Shown here: piece by piece, positions 10,594-18,615 of the stretch
Layout: the number at the start of each line of letters is the position of its first letter
How positions within the stretch are numbered: position 1 is the stretch's first letter
Source: Maribacter litoralis
GTDB taxonomy: Bacteria > Bacteroidota > Bacteroidia > Flavobacteriales > Flavobacteriaceae
Length of the DNA stretch: 64,000 nt
Direction: 5' to 3'
Assembly: GCF_003075045.1 (NCBI RefSeq)
Contig: NZ_QCZD01000002.1
Span: 372,001-436,000 of the forward strand
Translations under genes and position numbers: made by a program
The notes under the pieces: model-generated
The model's database searches: none
Seen by the model: only the letters and a program-made list of their open reading frames with translations
Told to the model about the DNA's origin: nothing

Positions 10594-11205
10594 ATGAGGT
10601 TAAAAGCAATTTATATTTTTTCGATGTTTTTACTTTTAGGGTTGATATTCGTATTGGCGAATTCACCTAAGTTTTCTGGTTATGAAATTGTAGAAAAAAC
10701 AAAACTTCAAAATCAACAGGGTAATGAAGACTTCAACAAGATGATGGATGTGCTTACCCATCAACGATGTATGAATTGTCACCCTAGTGACCATATTCCT
10801 AAGCAAGGAGATGAGAGTCATCCGCACTATTTTGGTATGACAAGAGGTGAAGATGACCATGGCTTTGAAGCTACTACTTGCAATACCTGTCATCAATCTG
10901 AAAATAATATGAGTTCTGGGGTTCCCGGTGCACCACATTGGGCATTAGCGCCTGCCTCTATGGCTTGGGAAGGACTTACAAGAACCGAAATCGCAAAGCG
11001 TTTGTTGGACAAAAGTATGAACGGCAATAGAAGTCACGAAGATTTAATAAAACATATGACAGAAGATGACCTGGTGCTTTGGGCATGGGAACCTGGGGTA
11101 GACGCCGAAGGAGAACAGCGTACATTGCCACCGGTTTCAAAGGAAGATTTTAAAATAGCAGTTGAAAATTGGTTTGCTAACGGAGCGGTCATTCCTTCTA
11201 AATAA
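10594..11205 (+). CDS. Membrane-anchored or periplasmic di-haem cytochrome c
   Basis: A 203-residue protein with an N-terminal hydrophobic segment (about residues 5-22, IYIFSMFLLLGLIFVLA) and two CxxCH haem c motifs: CMNCH near residue 61 and CNTCH near residue 95. Several His and Met residues could be distal ligands. It is followed after 9 bases by the 2Fe-2S subunit and then the molybdenum subunit, so it is most likely the electron acceptor of that dehydrogenase. The function is inferred from context. The family is often labelled as an Isoquinoline 1-oxidoreductase-associated cytochrome. Confidence 0.82.
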   Translation: MRLKAIYIFSMFLLLGLIFVLANSPKFSGYEIVEKTKLQNQQGNEDFNKMMDVLTHQRCMNCHPSDHIPKQGDESHPHYFGMTRGEDDHGFEATTCNTCHQSENNMSSGVPGAPHWALAPASMAWEGLTRTEIAKRLLDKSMNGNRSHEDLIKHMTEDDLVLWAWEPGVDAEGEQRTLPPVSKEDFKIAVENWFANGAVIPSK

Positions 11206-11214
11206 TTAAACTTT

Positions 11215-11706
11215 ATGAAAATTTCCATTACTGTAAACGGAGTAGTAAAAGCTCTTGAAATAGCAGATGAAAATACGCCCTTACTTTGGGTAATTCGAGA
11301 TACGTTAAACTTAAAGGGTACAAAATTTGGCTGCGGAAAAGCGGCTTGTGGGGCTTGTACCTTACATGTAGATGGTGAGGCTGTTCGGTCTTGTTCCTAT
11401 CCCGTTAAATTTGCTGAAGGTAAAGAAGTAACTACTATTGAAGGGTTGGGAGACAGAGAAAACCCACATCCTGTTCAACAAGCTTGGATAGATGAGATTG
11501 TACCGCAATGTGGATATTGTCAACCTGGGTTTATGATGGCAACGGCTGCATTGTTGAATAAAGTTCCAACACCAACAGATGAGGATATAGATAAGAATAT
11601 TATCAATGTATGTCGCTGTGGTACCTATTATAGAATGCGAAAGGCGATACATAAGGCGGCGGAATTGCAAGCGGATAAGGTTATGAACGAATCTAAAACC
11701 CTGTAA
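11215..11706 (+). CDS. (2Fe-2S)-binding subunit of molybdenum hydroxylase (IorA-like)
   Basis: A 163-residue small subunit of the xanthine dehydrogenase superfamily. The N-terminal plant-ferredoxin-like 2Fe-2S site is [17 protein letters not shown] with a further Cys in RSCSYP. The C-terminal helical 2Fe-2S domain has [12 protein letters not shown] and [12 protein letters not shown]. It carries electrons from the Mo centre of the next gene product to the cytochrome c encoded upstream. The stop codon is 3 bases before the Mo-subunit start, so the two are tightly coupled. Confidence 0.92.
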   Translation: MKISITVNGVVKALEIADENTPLLWVIRDTLNLKGTKFGCGKAACGACTLHVDGEAVRSCSYPVKFAEGKEVTTIEGLGDRENPHPVQQAWIDEIVPQCGYCQPGFMMATAALLNKVPTPTDEDIDKNIINVCRCGTYYRMRKAIHKAAELQADKVMNESKTL

Positions 11707-11709
11707 GCC

Positions 11710-13878
11710 ATGGCGGATAAAAGTAAAAAGAAAGTTTCTAGGCGTAAGTTTCTTGTACGAGGTGGATTGGGAACCATTGGTGTTGTAGCTATTGGTGCAT
11801 ATATTTTTAGAAACCCCATACGCCGTCAGATTTTAGGAATGGTAAATTCTTTAGAGGCACCCTATACCGATAATACCGATAAGCCTATGGTTTGGTTCGA
11901 GGTTACATCTGATAATACTATTCTTTTACATTCTCCTAAAATGGAAATGGGTCAGGGTACGTTTACCGGTATTGCCCAAATGGCTGCCGATGAACTTTCT
12001 GTAACCATGAATCAGATAAAAGTGGTTCATGCAGCTTCTTCTACCGGTAATGTAGATAGTTTTGCTACTGGCGGTAGTACGTCTATTTCTGGATTATGGA
12101 AACCGCTCAGGGAGCTTGCTGCAATGTTAAGGGTTATGCTCTTAAAAGAGGCTGCACTTAAACTAAATATTGGGGTCGATGAACTCTCGGTAGCGGATGG
12201 AATAATATCGGGTAACGGCAAAACGCTGACATATGCTCAGGCAGCGGAAGGAGTAGAACAATGGGAAGTGCCAGATGCACCTGTTTTAAAAGATATAAAG
12301 GACTATAAGTACATTGGTCAGCCTATTGCTAGAGTAGATTTGGAAGCTAAGGTATATGGTGATCCTATTTTTGGTATGGATGCCGATATGCCGGGTATGC
12401 TCTATGGGGCAGTAGTTAGACCAACAAAAATTGGAGCTACCTTCGTTAGTGCAGATACGTCTGGAGCTGAAAGTATGCCCGGGGTAATTAAAATAATCGT
12501 TGAAGATGACTTTGTAGGTGTTGTAGCCAATTCTATGATAGCGGCAGAGCATGCAAAAAATGCAATCAAGGTAACTTGGAATAGTATTGAGGATTTAGAT
12601 ACTACTGCCATAACCGAAATGATGACGGTCGGTAATGGTAATTCTACTATAATACAACAAAATGGAGCTGCTTTTGATGAGGATGATGAATTTGCAACCT
12701 TGGAATTTAGAAGTCCTATTGGGGCACATGCGCAAATTGAACCAAATGGAGTCGTAGCCTCGGTGGAAGCGGATAACGCAATTATTAAAATTTCTACACA
12801 GGTAGTTAGTCTTACCAGAAAAGAAGTTGCCAAAAGGTTAGGTTTAGATACCGAACAAGTGAATATTGTGCCTACGTATTTAGGGGGTGGTTTTGGTAGA
12901 AGGTTACATACACCCCATGCCGTACAGGCAGCAGTAATGTCTAAGGCTGTTGGTAAACCGGTAAAATACTTTTTTAGTAGAAAGGAAGAATTTCAGCATG
13001 ATATGTTTCGCCCGCCAACACATCATATTATTAAAGGTAAATTAAATGCTGAAGGTTATCTGGACGGACTAGAACATCAATTCGTGAGTGGTGATGTTGC
13101 TACAGATTCGGCATTGGTTCCAAATGTACTTACAAATTTCCTTGGCGCTGATGTTGGTGCCATACGGGGCGGATTCATACAATACACGGACATTCCTAAT
13201 TTCAAGTCAGTATATTGGCACGTTGAGTTGCCTTTTGCCACTAGTTGGTGGCGTAGCCTAGGTTTGTTGGCAAATACCTTTGCTATGGAAAGTTTTATTG
13301 ATGAAATGGCGCTTAAAGCAAACAAGAATGCAGTCGATTTTAGGTTAAGGCAAATAGGAGAGCAAGATATTGATGTTCGTTTAAAAAATGTTATCAAGGC
13401 AGCAGCTGAAAAAGCAAAATATTCAGAAGAGGTTGTAGACGGTCGTGCTATGGGCTTTGCAGCGTCTATAGATGCAAATACCCCTTGTGCCCAAGTGGCT
13501 GAAGTTTCTATTGTCGATAATGAAATTAAAGTTCATAAAGTAACGGTTGCCATGGATCCTGGTTTGGCTGTTAACCCCGATCAAATTCGAGCGCAGTGCG
13601 AGGGTTGTGTTATTATGGGCATGAGTGCTGTACTTTATGAGCAAATGTTCGTTGAGAATGGCGAGTTGACACCAACCATTTACGGTCCATATCAAATGGC
13701 ATTGATGAAAAATGCCCCTAAAGAAATAGATGTGATATTACTGCAAGGAAAAGATACTCCGGGTGCTGTAGGCGAACCTCCATTGGGTCCTATTGGTGCG
13801 GCAATAGCAAATGCAGTTAGAAGATTAACGGGCGAACGATTAACCCAGTTGCCACTTAAACTTTCTACCGAATCATAA
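11710..13878 (+). CDS. Molybdopterin-binding oxidoreductase large subunit, Tat-exported (IorB-like)
   Basis: A 722-residue Mo subunit of the isoquinoline 1-oxidoreductase / aldehyde dehydrogenase type. The N terminus has a twin-arginine motif SRRKFLV (residues 10-16) and a hydrophobic stretch, so the folded complex is exported. Cofactor-binding landmarks: MEMGQGTFTGIAQMAADEL near residue 79, YLGGGFGRRLHTPHA near residue 393, and the active-site Glu in AVGEPPLGPIGAA near residue 690. No FAD subunit is present, consistent with cytochrome c as acceptor. The substrate (aldehyde or N-heterocycle) is unknown. It ends 2 bases from the convergent acyltransferase gene. Confidence 0.9.
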   Translation: MADKSKKKVSRRKFLVRGGLGTIGVVAIGAYIFRNPIRRQILGMVNSLEAPYTDNTDKPMVWFEVTSDNTILLHSPKMEMGQGTFTGIAQMAADELSVTMNQIKVVHAASSTGNVDSFATGGSTSISGLWKPLRELAAMLRVMLLKEAALKLNIGVDELSVADGIISGNGKTLTYAQAAEGVEQWEVPDAPVLKDIKDYKYIGQPIARVDLEAKVYGDPIFGMDADMPGMLYGAVVRPTKIGATFVSADTSGAESMPGVIKIIVEDDFVGVVANSMIAAEHAKNAIKVTWNSIEDLDTTAITEMMTVGNGNSTIIQQNGAAFDEDDEFATLEFRSPIGAHAQIEPNGVVASVEADNAIIKISTQVVSLTRKEVAKRLGLDTEQVNIVPTYLGGGFGRRLHTPHAVQAAVMSKAVGKPVKYFFSRKEEFQHDMFRPPTHHIIKGKLNAEGYLDGLEHQFVSGDVATDSALVPNVLTNFLGADVGAIRGGFIQYTDIPNFKSVYWHVELPFATSWWRSLGLLANTFAMESFIDEMALKANKNAVDFRLRQIGEQDIDVRLKNVIKAAAEKAKYSEEVVDGRAMGFAASIDANTPCAQVAEVSIVDNEIKVHKVTVAMDPGLAVNPDQIRAQCEGCVIMGMSAVLYEQMFVENGELTPTIYGPYQMALMKNAPKEIDVILLQGKDTPGAVGEPPLGPIGAAIANAVRRLTGERLTQLPLKLSTES

Positions 13879-13880
13879 TT

Positions 13881-14753
13881 TTAATAGGTAATTCCATCAC
13901 GCTTCCATCTTTTGTGAGTCCATAGATACAATTCAGGGTATTTTTCAATGACCTTTTCCAATTTATTGGCATATAAATCAATAATGTTCTGTTCGTTTAA
14001 AGTGGCTGCTTGGTTGACAATGTTCTCGAAGAAAAGTTCATAGGATCCGCGTTTTATTTTCTTTAGATAGGGAATGAATATTGCTGAATCTGTTTTCTTG
14101 GCTATTTTGGCAGCACCTGTAAAAAAGGAGGTTTGCTGATTAAAAAATATGGTTTGCTGCTTGCCGGATTTTCCTAACGGACTTTGATCGCCAATGACAC
14201 AGTTCATGGAAACGATGTTGTTATTTTTTAAATGAAGTAAATGGCGGTATCCTTCATTACTAGGAATACAATGAACATTAAAACGTTCTCGCATCAATAT
14301 GAACAAATCGTTGAAATAGGTATTAGATAATGGTTTGTATAAAGTATTGCAGTTTACATTTAGAAATAAAGGTACTGTAGTAAGCCATTCCCAATTGCCT
14401 TGGTGTGCGGTGTACAGCATAATATTTTCATTGTTTTTTAGGTGATTGGTCAATAGGGATAGGTTGTTGATTTTAAACCTTTTTTGAACTTCATTTGGCT
14501 TAATGGTCAATAATTTAATCGCCTCAAAGAACATGTCGCAGAAATGCCTGTAAAATTTTTTTGCGATGCTGTTGATTTCTTTTTCTGTCTTATCGGGGAA
14601 GGCTACATGTAAATTTTTGCAGACTACTTTTTTTCGGTAACCAAATATGTAGTATGTTAAGAAAAAGGTGATGTCAGATATGATGTATAATGCCCAAAAA
14701 GGTAAAATTGACAATACATAAAATGGAAAGAAACGTAAGTATTTCATCTTCAA
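13881..14753 (-). CDS. Lysophospholipid / lipid A acyltransferase family protein (LpxL/HtrB-like)
   Basis: A 290-residue inner-membrane acyltransferase. One or two hydrophobic segments lie at residues 8-37. The catalytic HX4E motif is HQGNWE (His117, Glu122), and a further conserved block is GDQSPLGKSGKQ. Related enzymes transfer a secondary acyl chain to lipid A; in Bacteroidota related members also act on amino lipids, so the acceptor is uncertain. The end TLNEQNIIDLYANKLEKVIEKYPELYLW is typical of the family. Confidence 0.85.
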   Translation of the reverse strand: MKMKYLRFFPFYVLSILPFWALYIISDITFFLTYYIFGYRKKVVCKNLHVAFPDKTEKEINSIAKKFYRHFCDMFFEAIKLLTIKPNEVQKRFKINNLSLLTNHLKNNENIMLYTAHQGNWEWLTTVPLFLNVNCNTLYKPLSNTYFNDLFILMRERFNVHCIPSNEGYRHLLHLKNNNIVSMNCVIGDQSPLGKSGKQQTIFFNQQTSFFTGAAKIAKKTDSAIFIPYLKKIKRGSYELFFENIVNQAATLNEQNIIDLYANKLEKVIEKYPELYLWTHKRWKRDGITY

Positions 14754-14860
14754 AAAATTATGATAGTGATTGATGCTGCCTAAAAACGCTTACAATACTA
14801 GTCGTGAAAATAAAATGGATATTACTCTAAAGAATAAAAAAATAACTCTTTAGCTTAAAA

Positions 14861-16294
14861 CTAATTTTGGTCGGTTTTAGCAATATTTCTGATCATGCCA
14901 CCAAAAATAAAATAGTGAAAAGGCACTATGCTATACCAATATAATCTACCGCGCAAACCACGTGGTCTAAAGGTAGCGGTTTGATGTAGTACGTTATTAT
15001 CATCAATTTTAAATTCCAACCATGCTTCGCCAGGTAGTTTCATTTCGGCGAATAACAATAATCTTTTCGCTTTTTTGTCCGCAAGTAATACACGCCAAAA
15101 GTCAAGTGAATCACCCGCAAATATTTTGTCTGGATGTGTTCTGCCTCGTCTTAAACCAACACCGCCCCAAAGTTTATCTAAAAATCCCCTAATTTTCCAT
15201 AACCAATTTCCATAGTACCATCCGGTTTCACCGCCAATGCTCCATATACGCTCTAGAACTTCCTCAGGTTGGGTAACTTGAAGTTGCTTGTAGTCTTTCA
15301 ATACTCCATATTTTGGGACTTGTATATGTTTTTCAAGGTTTTCAAGAAAACGACCACTGATCATACTGTCTTTCCAACTGCTGATCACTAAGTTTTGTTC
15401 TATCTTTTTAAATGCTAAATCAATAGCTTCTTTGTAGGTATGTGGTTCAATGTTAAGTATATCCTGTAATCTGGTATCTTTTGCTATAACTTCTATTTTC
15501 ATGCTATCTACCAGATTCAATGCCAATTTATATGATGTTGAGGTTACAAAGTATAACCAATATGAAGATAGTTTTGGAGTCATTACAGGTACGGTCCAAA
15601 TCCAATTTTTGAATCCTCTGACTTCGGCATATTTATGTAACATTTCTTTATAAGTGAGTACATTTGGTCCGGCAATATCAAATGAATCGTTATATGTTTT
15701 TTCGTTTCCTAAAACTCCGGTTAAAAATGCGATAACATCACGAATGGCAATAGGTTGCGTTTTGGTTAACACCCATTTAGGAGTAATCATAACAGGTAGT
15801 TTTTCACATAAATCGCGAATAATTTCAAATGAAGAACTGCCTGACCCAACTATGATTCCTGCTCTTAAAACAGTAAGGTTAAAATCACCTTGGTAAAGAA
15901 TATCTTCTACATTTTTTCTAGATTGTAAATGTTTTGAAAGTAGCTCGTCATTTACTATTCCACTTAAATAAATTACTTGTTCAATTTGAGTTTTAGAAAC
16001 ATACTTGTTGAAATTTTCTGCGGTTTTCGCCTCCATGTCATCAAAGTCTTGTGTAGAAGAACTCATGGAGTGAATTAGAAAGTATGCGGCATCAATATCT
16101 TGTGGAACTACATTCTCTTTGGGGTCCTCTAGAAAATCAATTTCAATAACTTCAATTTGGCTTCTGGTTTCTTTATCTACAGAAAGTCTGGTTTCATCGC
16201 GTACCGCACAAACAATGTCATGACCCATTTCTATTAATTGTGGTAGAATACGCATACCTATATAACCATTGGCACCTGTAAGTAGTATTTTCAT
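14861..16294 (-). CDS. SDR-type NAD(P)-binding protein with C-terminal DUF2867 domain
   Basis: A 477-residue protein. Residues 1 to about 300 are an atypical short-chain dehydrogenase-like Rossmann domain with the dinucleotide motif GANGYIG (residues 7-13) and YLSGIV further on. The C-terminal 150 residues match the DUF2867 layout, including TATFRPRGLRGRLYWYSIVP. The architecture is common in bacteria but has no settled reaction. The start overlaps the end of the next upstream minus-strand gene by 4 bases (ATGA), which implies translational coupling. Confidence 0.8.
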   Translation of the reverse strand: MKILLTGANGYIGMRILPQLIEMGHDIVCAVRDETRLSVDKETRSQIEVIEIDFLEDPKENVVPQDIDAAYFLIHSMSSSTQDFDDMEAKTAENFNKYVSKTQIEQVIYLSGIVNDELLSKHLQSRKNVEDILYQGDFNLTVLRAGIIVGSGSSSFEIIRDLCEKLPVMITPKWVLTKTQPIAIRDVIAFLTGVLGNEKTYNDSFDIAGPNVLTYKEMLHKYAEVRGFKNWIWTVPVMTPKLSSYWLYFVTSTSYKLALNLVDSMKIEVIAKDTRLQDILNIEPHTYKEAIDLAFKKIEQNLVISSWKDSMISGRFLENLEKHIQVPKYGVLKDYKQLQVTQPEEVLERIWSIGGETGWYYGNWLWKIRGFLDKLWGGVGLRRGRTHPDKIFAGDSLDFWRVLLADKKAKRLLLFAEMKLPGEAWLEFKIDDNNVLHQTATFRPRGLRGRLYWYSIVPFHYFIFGGMIRNIAKTDQN

Positions 16295-16716
16295 AAATCT
16301 TCAATTGAGGTGGGTGCGTTATCAGCTTTGTAGCCTAAGATTTTTTTAAAGAATTTCTGTACCGCTTTTGTATCGGACTCCACTTTTATAAAATATTGGT
16401 CTTTGTAAATGGAGTACACTGAAGCCTGCCCTTTGTATATGGAAAGTTTGTAATAAGGTATCACCAAGGCATAAGATTCTAATAAAGATCTAAAGCCAAC
16501 AATGATTCCTTTTGGTCTCATTTCTATATTGCAGGTATTTCTGTTATTATCTAAAATCAGTAAATTTTTAATGTCGATACTGGTTTCTGTAATGATAAGT
16601 TTTGGGGAGCCTATACCGCCCAATGCCCATCTTTCTTTTAAAGTAAATGGCTTACCCACTTCAGCGTCAATTTTCTTGGAAACCGATTTGTTGTTATAAG
16701 ATACGTTTACGAGCAT
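16291..16716 (-). CDS. Hypothetical protein coupled to the SDR-DUF2867 gene
   Basis: A 141-residue protein that I do not recognise. It has no signal peptide or membrane segment. It reads as a beta-rich cytoplasmic protein (alternating hydrophobic strands from residue 35 to 115) with a final short helix containing KFFKKILGYK. Its stop overlaps the start of the downstream SDR-DUF2867 gene by 4 bases, so the two are probably made together and may work together. Confidence 0.7.
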   Translation of the reverse strand: MLVNVSYNNKSVSKKIDAEVGKPFTLKERWALGGIGSPKLIITETSIDIKNLLILDNNRNTCNIEMRPKGIIVGFRSLLESYALVIPYYKLSIYKGQASVYSIYKDQYFIKVESDTKAVQKFFKKILGYKADNAPTSIEDL

Positions 16717-16802
16717 GTATGTTTTCTTACACTGTTTTCATTAAAGTTAACGAAATGCCGAATGAATGCCGCATCTGTTCATCTTAAAGCATAAAAAATG
16801 AT

Positions 16803-16810
16803 TAATTTTG
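16803..16810 (+). promoter_or_regulatory. -7 promoter element of argS
   Basis: TAATTTTG is a perfect match to TAnnTTTG, followed by C. It lies 21 bases before the GTG start of argS. No TTG is seen at the expected -33 spacing. Confidence 0.6.
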
Positions 16811-16831
16811 CAGCCTTAATTAAACGTTTTG

Positions 16832-18613
16832 GTGAATATTCAAGAGGTACTATCAGATAAAGTAAAAGAAGCGGTTAAATCTATTTTTGACAAGGAATTG
16901 CCAAATGTAGAATTTCAGCCTACACGTAAAGATTTTGAAGGAGATATCACTATCGTGGTTTTCCCGATGTTGTGTGTAGTTAAGGGTAACCCTGTTCAAA
17001 TTGGGGAGCAAATTGGTTCTTATTTACAAGAGCATGTAGAAGCTGTTGCAGGCTTTAACGTAATTAAAGGATTTTTGAATATTGTTATTGATGATAGTTA
17101 TTATTTAAATTTCTTCAATTCAATTACCTCCATTGAACAATACGGTTATGTAAAAGAGTCCGATGATGCCGTTATGGTAGAATATTCTTCTCCAAATACC
17201 AATAAGCCTTTGCATTTAGGTCATATCCGAAATAATTTATTGGGCTATTCCGTTGCTGAAATTTTAAAGGCATCTGGTAAAAAAGTATATAAAACCCAAA
17301 TCATCAATGACCGAGGAATCCATATTTGCAAAAGTATGGTGGCTTGGCAGAAATTCGGAAATGGAGAAACACCGGAGTCTACAGGATTAAAAGGGGATAA
17401 GCTAGTTGGTAACTATTATGTAGCTTTTGATAAGGCATATAAAGAACAAATAGCAGAATTAGTAGCTAAGGGCACTGAACAAAAAGTTGCCGAAAAAGAG
17501 GCTCCTATTTTATTGGAAGCCCAAGAAATGTTGTTGAAATGGGAATCTGGAGATGAAGAGACAGTTTCGCTTTGGAAAACCATGAACGGTTGGGTGTATA
17601 AAGGTTTTGATGTTACCTATAAAAATTTGGGTGTTGATTTTGATACCCTTTATTATGAAAGTGACACCTACCTTTTAGGAAAAGATGTTGTTGCGGAGGG
17701 ATTGAAAAAAGGTGTTTTCTTTAAGAAGGAAGACGGAAGTGTTTGGATAGATTTGACCGAGGACGGATTGGACGAAAAAATTGTACTTCGTTCAGATGGT
17801 ACTGCGGTTTACATGACCCAAGATATTGGTACAGCGATACAACGTGTAAAAGACCACCCAGATGTAAATGGTATGGTATATACCGTGGGTAACGAGCAAG
17901 ATTATCACTTTAAAGTATTGTTTTTAATACTACAAAAACTCGGTTTTTCATGGTCTAATAAATTACATCACCTAAGTTACGGAATGGTAGATTTACCTAG
18001 CGGAAAGATGAAAAGTAGGGAAGGTACTGTTGTAGATGCGGATGATCTTATGGCAGATATGACCCAAACTGCTGCTACAATTTCTGAAGAGTTAGGTAAG
18101 CTTGAAGATTACAGTGAAGAAGAAAAGCAGTCGCTCTATAAAATGATCGGCTTAGGCGCTTTAAAATATTACATTTTAAAAGTTGATCCTAAAAAACGAA
18201 TTTTGTTCGACCCAGAAGAGTCGGTTGATTTTCAAGGGAACACCGGTCCGTTCATTCAATATACTTACGCACGTATTCAGTCGATCTTAAGAAAGGCAGA
18301 TAGTATGGGTATTGATATTTCTGAAAATGCTGAGGTTACTTCATTGCATGCAAAAGAAAAGGAACTAATCAAACAACTTCAAATGTTCCCAGATACCATT
18401 CAATTGGCTGCAGATAATTTTAGTCCCGCTTTGATTGCCAATTATACATATGATCTGGTAAAGGAATTCAATTCTTTTTACCAACAGGTTTCCATATTAG
18501 GCGAGGCAGATGAGGCTAAAAAAGTTTTACGTGTTCAGTTGTCTAAAAAGGTTTCCGAAGTTATACAAGATGCTTTTAAGCTGTTGGGCGTTGAGGTGCC
18601 AGAGCGTATGTAA
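16832..18613 (+). CDS. argS: Arginyl-tRNA synthetase
   Basis: A class I aminoacyl-tRNA synthetase that charges tRNA-Arg. Order: N-terminal additional domain (residues 1-100), HIGH-type motif SSPNTNKPLHLGHIRNN near residue 125, KMSKS-equivalent GKMKSREGTVVDADDL near residue 390, then the DALR anticodon-binding domain at the C terminus. The frame is open from a TTG at 16829, but the family N terminus MNIQEVL fits a GTG start at 16832, giving 593 residues. It ends 2 bases from the convergent TonB receptor gene. Confidence 0.97.
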   Translation: MNIQEVLSDKVKEAVKSIFDKELPNVEFQPTRKDFEGDITIVVFPMLCVVKGNPVQIGEQIGSYLQEHVEAVAGFNVIKGFLNIVIDDSYYLNFFNSITSIEQYGYVKESDDAVMVEYSSPNTNKPLHLGHIRNNLLGYSVAEILKASGKKVYKTQIINDRGIHICKSMVAWQKFGNGETPESTGLKGDKLVGNYYVAFDKAYKEQIAELVAKGTEQKVAEKEAPILLEAQEMLLKWESGDEETVSLWKTMNGWVYKGFDVTYKNLGVDFDTLYYESDTYLLGKDVVAEGLKKGVFFKKEDGSVWIDLTEDGLDEKIVLRSDGTAVYMTQDIGTAIQRVKDHPDVNGMVYTVGNEQDYHFKVLFLILQKLGFSWSNKLHHLSYGMVDLPSGKMKSREGTVVDADDLMADMTQTAATISEELGKLEDYSEEEKQSLYKMIGLGALKYYILKVDPKKRILFDPEESVDFQGNTGPFIQYTYARIQSILRKADSMGIDISENAEVTSLHAKEKELIKQLQMFPDTIQLAADNFSPALIANYTYDLVKEFNSFYQQVSILGEADEAKKVLRVQLSKKVSEVIQDAFKLLGVEVPERM

Positions 18614-18615
18614 TA

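Noticed and set aside
12402-12833. Long minus-strand open frame (143 codons) inside the Mo subunit gene
   Set aside because: It is antisense to a strongly conserved coding region, its translation is low-complexity Ser/Ala/Thr, and it has no independent signals.
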